Source: CAG-582 sp964551965
GTDB taxonomy: Bacteria > Bacillota_I > Bacilli_A > RF39 > UBA660
Length of the DNA: 64,000 bases
Assembly (NCBI GenBank): GCA_964551965.1
Contig: CAZKFB010000002.1
Span: 3,629 to 67,628 of the forward strand
Reading direction: 5' to 3'
Shown here: piece after piece, positions 59,400 to 64,000 of the stretch
How positions within the stretch are numbered: position 1 is the first letter of the stretch
Layout of the letters: every line of letters starts with the position of its first letter
Made by a program: the position numbers and the translations under genes
The notes under the pieces: generated by a model
Database searches by the model: none
What the model was told of the DNA's origin: nothing
What the model saw: only the letters and a program-made list of their open reading frames with translations

Positions 59400-61916
59400 A
59401 TGAAAAAGAACACGGAAGAGAAAACAATAATAGAAAAAATTTATGATTATACCTTAGAAGATATAATGGGAGATCGTTTTGGTCGTTATTCGAAATCAAT
59501 TATTCAAGATCGTGCATTGCCTGATGTAAGAGATGGATTAAAACCAGTTCAAAGAAGAATTTTATGGACAATGTGGGAAAACCATAATACATATGATAAA
59601 CCTTATCGTAAATGTGGAAAAATTGTTGGGGATGTAATGGGGAAATACCATCCTCACGGAGATTCATCAATTTATGGTGCTATGATTTATATGTCCCAAA
59701 ATTGGAAAGTACGTGAAAGATTTGTCGATGTTCATGGTAATAATGGATCAATTGATGGTGATGGACCTGCTGCATATCGTTATACTGAATGTCGTCTAAC
59801 AAAACTTGCTGAAGTAATGTTAAAAGATATCAATAGGAATTCTGTTGAAATGACTTTAAACTATTCTGATGAAGATTTAGAGCCTACGGTATTGCCAGCT
59901 AATTATCCAAATCTACTTGTTAATGGATCTACAGGTATTTCGGCTGGTTATGCAACAAATATTCCTCCTCACAATTTAGGAGAAATTATCGATGCTACTG
60001 TTCATCGTATTGATAATCCAAATTGTAGATTAGATACCATATTAAACTTTGTTAAGGGACCTGATTTTCCAACGGGTGGTATTATTGAAGGCCGTGAAGG
60101 TTTAATAAATGCATACTCTACAGGACGTGGAAAAGTAGTTGTTAAAGCTAAAACAGAAATTATTAAAGAAAAAGGTAAACATCAAATTATTATTCATGAA
60201 ATACCTTTTGATGTAATAAAAGAACAATTAAGAAAAAAGATTGAAGATATTAAGATAGATAAAAAAGTTGAAGGAATCGTCGATGTATATGATATTTCTG
60301 ACAAAGATCATATGGGAAAGATGATGATTGAACTTAAAAAGGAAGCTAATTCAGAACTTATCTTAAATTATTTACTTAAGAATACTGAATTACAAGTAAA
60401 CTATAACTTCAATATGGTTGCTATTGTTAATCGCCGACCAATGATGGTTGGTATCCTTGAAATATTAGATGCTTTTATAGCTCATCAAAAAGAAGTTATT
60501 ATTAAGAGAACTAAGTTTGATTTAGAACATGCGGAAAAGAGATTACATATTGTTGAAGGTCTTTTAAAAGCCGTATCTGTTTTAGATGAAGTAATTAAGA
60601 TAATTCGTGGATCAAAGAATAAAGCTGATTCAATTGAGAATTTAATGGGTAAATTTGATTTCACTGAAGAACAAGCAACAGCTATCGTTATGATGCGTTT
60701 ATATACTTTATCTAATACAGATATTGAAGCATTACTAAGTGAACAAAGTGATTTGAATAAGATGATTGAATTCTTGAATCTTATTTTAAATGACGAAGCA
60801 ATTCTAAAGAAACAAATGAAGAAAGAATTACTTGAAATAAAGAAGAATTATGCAACTCCAAGATTAACAGAAATAAGAGATGAAATTACAGAAATCAAAC
60901 TTGACATGAAGAGTATGATTCCAAAAGAAAATGTTATTGTTGTCGTTACTAACGAAGGTTATATTAAAAGAGTATCAAGCAAATCTTATGCTTCACGCGG
61001 AGAAGATGAAACAGGTTTAAAACCGGGAGATTATGTAACAGGTTTATACAATGTTACAACACTTGATAATATTTTAGTATTTACTAATTTAGGTAATTAC
61101 TTATTTATACCAGTTCATAAAATAACGGAAGCTAAATGGAAAGATTTAGGAAAACATGTTAATAACTTTGTAACTATTTCGACTGATGAAAAAGTTGTTG
61201 CATCCGTACCATTTGTTAAAGGCGAGTATTTAACTCTTGTAACTAAGAATGGTATGATTAAAAATACTTTAGTTGATGACTTTGAAGTTAGTAGGGCAAG
61301 TAAAGCCATGACTGCAATGAAGTTAAAAGATAATGATGAACTAATTAAAGTAATGATTACTAAGAAGAATATTATGACAGTTTCCCTTAATGGATTCTAT
61401 TGCCTATTTGATTCCGAAGAAGTACCAATATCTAGTACTAAGGCGAGTGGTGTAAAAGCAATTAATCTAAAAGATGATTATTTAGTTGATGCTCTGTCAT
61501 ATGATTCTACAGAATACATAAATGTTGTTACTAAACAAAAGACATCTAAACGTGTTAAAGCTAGTGATTTCAGTGTAACAGGAAGAGCAAAACGTGGATA
61601 CCCATTAATTAAGAAAGTTAAATCAAATGCTTATGAAATATTAAAATGCTTTGATTCAATGAGTAAAGATACTATTTGTATTAAATGTGATAATGATATT
61701 CATGAAATTAAAAATGCTGATATTCCAATCATGGATTTATCTTCAACAGGATCAAGTATAAGCAAATATCAAATTGATGCTGTTTATAAGAAAAGTGAAT
61801 TAATTAAAGTACAAGAAAAGGATTCTAAAACAGAAGAAACAAAAGAAGAAGTAAAGGAAACTAGTGAAACTTCTAAAGAAGATCAAATAAGTTTCATTGA
61901 TGAATTTAAAATATAA
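59400..61916 (+). CDS. parC: Topoisomerase IV subunit A (ParC)
   Basis: ParC is the DNA-cutting and rejoining subunit. The 838-residue protein has the N-terminal ALPDVRDGLKPVQRRILW motif, the quinolone region GKYHPHGDSSIYGAM, catalytic Tyr128 in AYRYTEC, and a C-terminal beta-propeller (about 500-780) of shorter-than-GyrA type. No GyrA box (QRRGGKG) is visible, which supports ParC. In the quinolone region the acidic residue normally found four after the key Ser (Glu or Asp in other Gram-positive ParC) is Gly93. The C-terminal 35 residues are an acidic, Glu/Thr-rich tail. ATG 59400 follows AGGAGGT. Confidence 0.93.
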   Translation: MKKNTEEKTIIEKIYDYTLEDIMGDRFGRYSKSIIQDRALPDVRDGLKPVQRRILWTMWENHNTYDKPYRKCGKIVGDVMGKYHPHGDSSIYGAMIYMSQNWKVRERFVDVHGNNGSIDGDGPAAYRYTECRLTKLAEVMLKDINRNSVEMTLNYSDEDLEPTVLPANYPNLLVNGSTGISAGYATNIPPHNLGEIIDATVHRIDNPNCRLDTILNFVKGPDFPTGGIIEGREGLINAYSTGRGKVVVKAKTEIIKEKGKHQIIIHEIPFDVIKEQLRKKIEDIKIDKKVEGIVDVYDISDKDHMGKMMIELKKEANSELILNYLLKNTELQVNYNFNMVAIVNRRPMMVGILEILDAFIAHQKEVIIKRTKFDLEHAEKRLHIVEGLLKAVSVLDEVIKIIRGSKNKADSIENLMGKFDFTEEQATAIVMMRLYTLSNTDIEALLSEQSDLNKMIEFLNLILNDEAILKKQMKKELLEIKKNYATPRLTEIRDEITEIKLDMKSMIPKENVIVVVTNEGYIKRVSSKSYASRGEDETGLKPGDYVTGLYNVTTLDNILVFTNLGNYLFIPVHKITEAKWKDLGKHVNNFVTISTDEKVVASVPFVKGEYLTLVTKNGMIKNTLVDDFEVSRASKAMTAMKLKDNDELIKVMITKKNIMTVSLNGFYCLFDSEEVPISSTKASGVKAINLKDDYLVDALSYDSTEYINVVTKQKTSKRVKASDFSVTGRAKRGYPLIKKVKSNAYEILKCFDSMSKDTICIKCDNDIHEIKNADIPIMDLSSTGSSISKYQIDAVYKKSELIKVQEKDSKTEETKEEVKETSETSKEDQISFIDEFKI

Positions 61917-61920
61917 AAAT

Positions 61921-61950
61921 AAAGCATCATTTTATAATGATGCTTTAATT
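61921..61950 (+). terminator. Rho-independent terminator after parC
   Basis: The 11-bp stem (61921-61931 with 61936-61946) has a TTAT loop. The T tract is short and interrupted, so efficiency is uncertain. Confidence 0.7.
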
Positions 61951-61955
61951 ATATG

Positions 61956-61984
61956 TTTATTTATTTGTAAAAATAAGTTATAAT
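61956..61984 (+). promoter_or_regulatory. Promoter: TTTATT, 17 bp, TATAAT
   Basis: A weak -35 (61956-61961) and a perfect -10 (61979-61984) are 17 bp apart, 30 bp upstream of the metallophosphatase gene. Confidence 0.5.
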
Positions 61985-62013
61985 ATGTAGAAAAAAAGGG
62001 AGGGAATTAAATT

Positions 62014-63780
62014 ATGGCAATGAATCAACTAGATAAAGTCAGACTAATGGGTGTAATAAAAAAGAAAAAGATAGATTGCTATGATGATTTATATATTGAT
62101 TCCCGCTCCAACTTAAATATTTATGACTTTTTAGATGCAACAGCAGATATTGCTATCAAATTTATAACTAGTGATTTCAATGAAAAACAAATTGAAAATT
62201 CTTTAAATGCTATCGTTTTTGTTCTCGTTAAAATTAATAGTTACTATTTATCAATAGAAGATAATAATACTTATAAAAAGTTAATATCTCTAAAAGAATA
62301 TAAAGGTAAGTTTAATGATATGATAGATGCTTTAATTGATAGTATTCTTGGTTTAACTACACAGACTTGTGTTCAATATGATGAGAATTATGAAGCAAAA
62401 GAAGATGCTGAAGAAGAGCCAGAAGAAAAAGAAATTGATTATGAAGAAGAATATAATTTATCTTTAGATAAAATTAAGAATTTAGAAGAGAAAATATCAA
62501 CATTTGAAGAACAAATAAAAAATTTAGAAAAGAATATTTCTCGGAAAGATAAGAGAAATGATTACTTATCTAAAAGATCAATTGAACAAAATAGTGATAT
62601 TACTAAATTACAAAAAGAAGTAGCAAGATTAAAAAAACTATTACATTCAGCAACTGATAAAAATAATAAAAGTGCCAAAGAATTAGATACTTGTAGAAGA
62701 GATTTAGATGATACTATTCGAGAAAATCAATATCTTAATACTAAACTAAGAGATCTACAAGAAAAAAGTAATATATATCAAGTTAAAACTGAATTATATG
62801 ACGAATCTGTTTCTTCAAGAGAAATATATGAAAAGAATTATCAGCAAGTATTAGAACTATTAGCCGAAGGAAGAGTATCGATAAAAGAGATTGAAAGTGT
62901 CTTACATCGTAGTGGTGCTAGATTATCTTATCGCGAAATATCTAATATTATTAATCAAATAAAGGTAAAATATTATGTTGATGAAAGAATAAATAATTTT
63001 GAGAAAACTTATCATATTTCAGCACCAGTTAAAACTAGTGGAGTAAATCTTGGTTTTAAGACAAGAAAAAAAAGTTTAGATATTATGGTTATAAGTGATG
63101 CTCATATGGGAATGCTTAGTAATCTTGATGTTAATACGATTAATAAGATTTATGAATATATGTATGAAAATGGAATAAAGCATATATTAAATTTAGGAGA
63201 TTTCTTCAGTTTCTTTAGTCAAGCAGGAACTAAGGCAAATAAGATATACTACTGTGAAAAAGTAATTGATGAAGTTATTGAACATTATCCGCAAGCAAAA
63301 GATGTATGTCATTTAATATTAGGTGGTAATCATGATGAAGTTTTATTTAGATATGGGATAGATCCATTAGCTAAATTAGATGAAAATAGAAGTGATTTTA
63401 TATCGATAGGTTATGATCATGCTAGTATTAAATTTAATCGTGATATTATTGGTTTATATCATCCTGACTTTAGATTAGAAGAAAGAATAAATAGAAAATT
63501 AATAAATTATTCTAAGAAAGCATGGAAAGATTCAGAAATTGATTTTGATTCAATATATGCAAATCTATATGGGCATTTTCACAGATTAAATATCTTTGAA
63601 GATGGTATTGTTTTAGCACCATCACTTTCTTATGATAAAGAACGCAATGGAGCAATTCATATGAAAATCCATTTTGATAGTTCAGGTAAAATTGAAAGTA
63701 TAACATTTATAAAGTTAATAATAGCTAGTAAAGTATATGATCAAAATAAATATGAATATAAAAGGAGTTATAAAAAATAA
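62014..63780 (+). CDS. Coiled-coil protein with C-terminal calcineurin-like phosphoesterase domain
   Basis: The 588-residue cytoplasmic protein has an N-terminal helical part, an acidic spacer (about 125-145), a long coiled coil (about 145-265), a helical linker and a C-terminal metallophosphatase domain (about 355-585). Metal-binding motifs are complete: VISDAHMG (Asp362 region), NLGDFF, LGGNHDEV and YGHFH. The domain order (coiled coil then phosphoesterase) is unusual, and the substrate is unknown. Nucleic acid or cyclic nucleotide are common choices in the family. ATG 62014 follows GGGAGGGAA. It is a single gene upstream of xseA, with its own promoter and terminator. Confidence 0.8.
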   Translation: MAMNQLDKVRLMGVIKKKKIDCYDDLYIDSRSNLNIYDFLDATADIAIKFITSDFNEKQIENSLNAIVFVLVKINSYYLSIEDNNTYKKLISLKEYKGKFNDMIDALIDSILGLTTQTCVQYDENYEAKEDAEEEPEEKEIDYEEEYNLSLDKIKNLEEKISTFEEQIKNLEKNISRKDKRNDYLSKRSIEQNSDITKLQKEVARLKKLLHSATDKNNKSAKELDTCRRDLDDTIRENQYLNTKLRDLQEKSNIYQVKTELYDESVSSREIYEKNYQQVLELLAEGRVSIKEIESVLHRSGARLSYREISNIINQIKVKYYVDERINNFEKTYHISAPVKTSGVNLGFKTRKKSLDIMVISDAHMGMLSNLDVNTINKIYEYMYENGIKHILNLGDFFSFFSQAGTKANKIYYCEKVIDEVIEHYPQAKDVCHLILGGNHDEVLFRYGIDPLAKLDENRSDFISIGYDHASIKFNRDIIGLYHPDFRLEERINRKLINYSKKAWKDSEIDFDSIYANLYGHFHRLNIFEDGIVLAPSLSYDKERNGAIHMKIHFDSSGKIESITFIKLIIASKVYDQNKYEYKRSYKK

Positions 63781-63788
63781 CTCTTTTT
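63761..63788 (+). terminator. Rho-independent terminator
   Basis: The stem GAGTTAT (63765-63771) pairs with ATAACTC (63777-63783), extended by A-T pairs, followed by a T tract. It overlaps the stop codon. Confidence 0.75.
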
Positions 63789-63790
63789 CG

Positions 63791-63819
63791 TTGACAAACA
63801 AATGTATGTATAGTATATT
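63791..63819 (+). promoter_or_regulatory. Promoter of xseA: TTGACA, 17 bp, TATATT
   Basis: A perfect -35 (63791-63796) and TATATT (63814-63819) are 17 bp apart, directly after the terminator. Confidence 0.82.
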
Positions 63820-63852
63820 GAATATAAGAGGATTGTAAGTAGAGGTTAAATT

Positions 63853-64000
63853 ATGGATGAGACAGTTAAGTATTTTACAGTTAGTCAATATAATCAAGCT
63901 ATTAAGCATTTTTTAGATTCCAAAAGTGAATGTCAAGATGTTCATATTATAGCTGAAATATCAAAATTTAAAGGACATACTAGAGGGCATTTATATTTTA
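63853..64000 (+). CDS. xseA: Exodeoxyribonuclease VII large subunit, N-terminal part (runs out of window)
   Basis: The first 49 residues are present. YFTVSQYNQAIKHFLDSK, then VHIIAEISKFKGHTRGHLYF, matches the N-terminal OB-fold of XseA, which binds single-stranded DNA before the nuclease domain. Exonuclease VII degrades single-stranded DNA from both ends. ATG 63853 follows AGAGGT, 33 bp after a strong promoter. The 3' end, the catalytic domain and any xseB neighbour are beyond the window. Confidence 0.88.
   Translation, partial: MDETVKYFTVSQYNQAIKHFLDSKSECQDVHIIAEISKFKGHTRGHLYF

Noticed and set aside
1..64000. Use of TGA as tryptophan codon (Mycoplasma code)
   Set aside because: Several well-supported genes end with TGA at overlaps with the next start (15309, 21949, 31027) and Trp is coded by TGG.
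1..64000. CRISPR array or rRNA genes
   Set aside because: No regularly spaced repeats with unique spacers and no rRNA-like sequence were seen. The only RNA gene supported is tRNA-Arg.

Overview
The window is a 64 kb stretch of an AT-rich, low-GC bacterial chromosome. Nearly every gene lies on the plus strand and the spacing is compact. The gene set is that of a Gram-positive, wall-building member of the Bacillota: MraY, an FtsW-type SEDS protein, FtsEX with an M23 hydrolase, a sortase with a thioester adhesin, RNA polymerase omega, an infC-rpmI-rplT operon and a ParE/ParC topoisomerase IV. TGA is used as a stop in several genes (for example at 15309-15311, 21949-21951 and 31027-31029), so this is not the Mycoplasma code. 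I infer an uncultured gut-type member of Bacilli (RF39/Erysipelotrichia-like). That assignment comes from protein character only and was not tested by phylogeny.

Region 1-7.3 kb holds envelope genes: a partial surface protein, mraY, a lipoprotein with a zincin-type HExxH motif, ftsW, a membrane-anchored HTH regulator, a secreted protein of unknown function and a membrane-anchored nuclease. Region 7.3-18.3 kb is dominated by a three-gene operon. It encodes a 2223-residue secreted protein ending in a dockerin-like module and two membrane-anchored proteins that start with cohesin-like domains. Region 18.3-24.8 kb carries an HD hydrolase, tRNA-Arg(CCT), a C39-like protein, a bactofilin-like membrane protein, a CotD-like Cys/His-rich protein, a regulated small-gene cluster and a thioester adhesin with its sortase.

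Region 24.8-33.5 kb is housekeeping: rpoZ, a P-type ATPase, the infC-rpmI-rplT operon behind an attenuator leader, a methyltransferase-like protein, and the tdk / histidine phosphatase / AAA-CYTH / tmk cluster. In the ribosomal operon infC appears to start at ATA, and L20 carries a Rho_N-like tail.

Region 33.6-48.2 kb is a single uninterrupted type IV secretion (conjugation-like) locus. It contains VirB6-, PrgI-, TrsD-, VirB4-, two VirB8-like and VirD4-like genes plus two wall hydrolases. I see no relaxase, integrase or transposase in it or beside it, and its flanks are housekeeping genes. This is the best candidate for an unusual system here: a chromosomally resident, relaxase-less T4SS that may secrete protein, release DNA or take DNA up.

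Region 48.2-64 kb returns to core functions: a rhodanese-like protein, a DedA-type protein, rmuC, ftsE-ftsX-M23-cdsA-rseP, parE-parC, a coiled-coil metallophosphatase and the start of xseA. Genes are separated by short rho-independent terminators, often followed within 10-30 bp by an extended -10 promoter. All functional names come from motif recognition by eye, and no searches were run.
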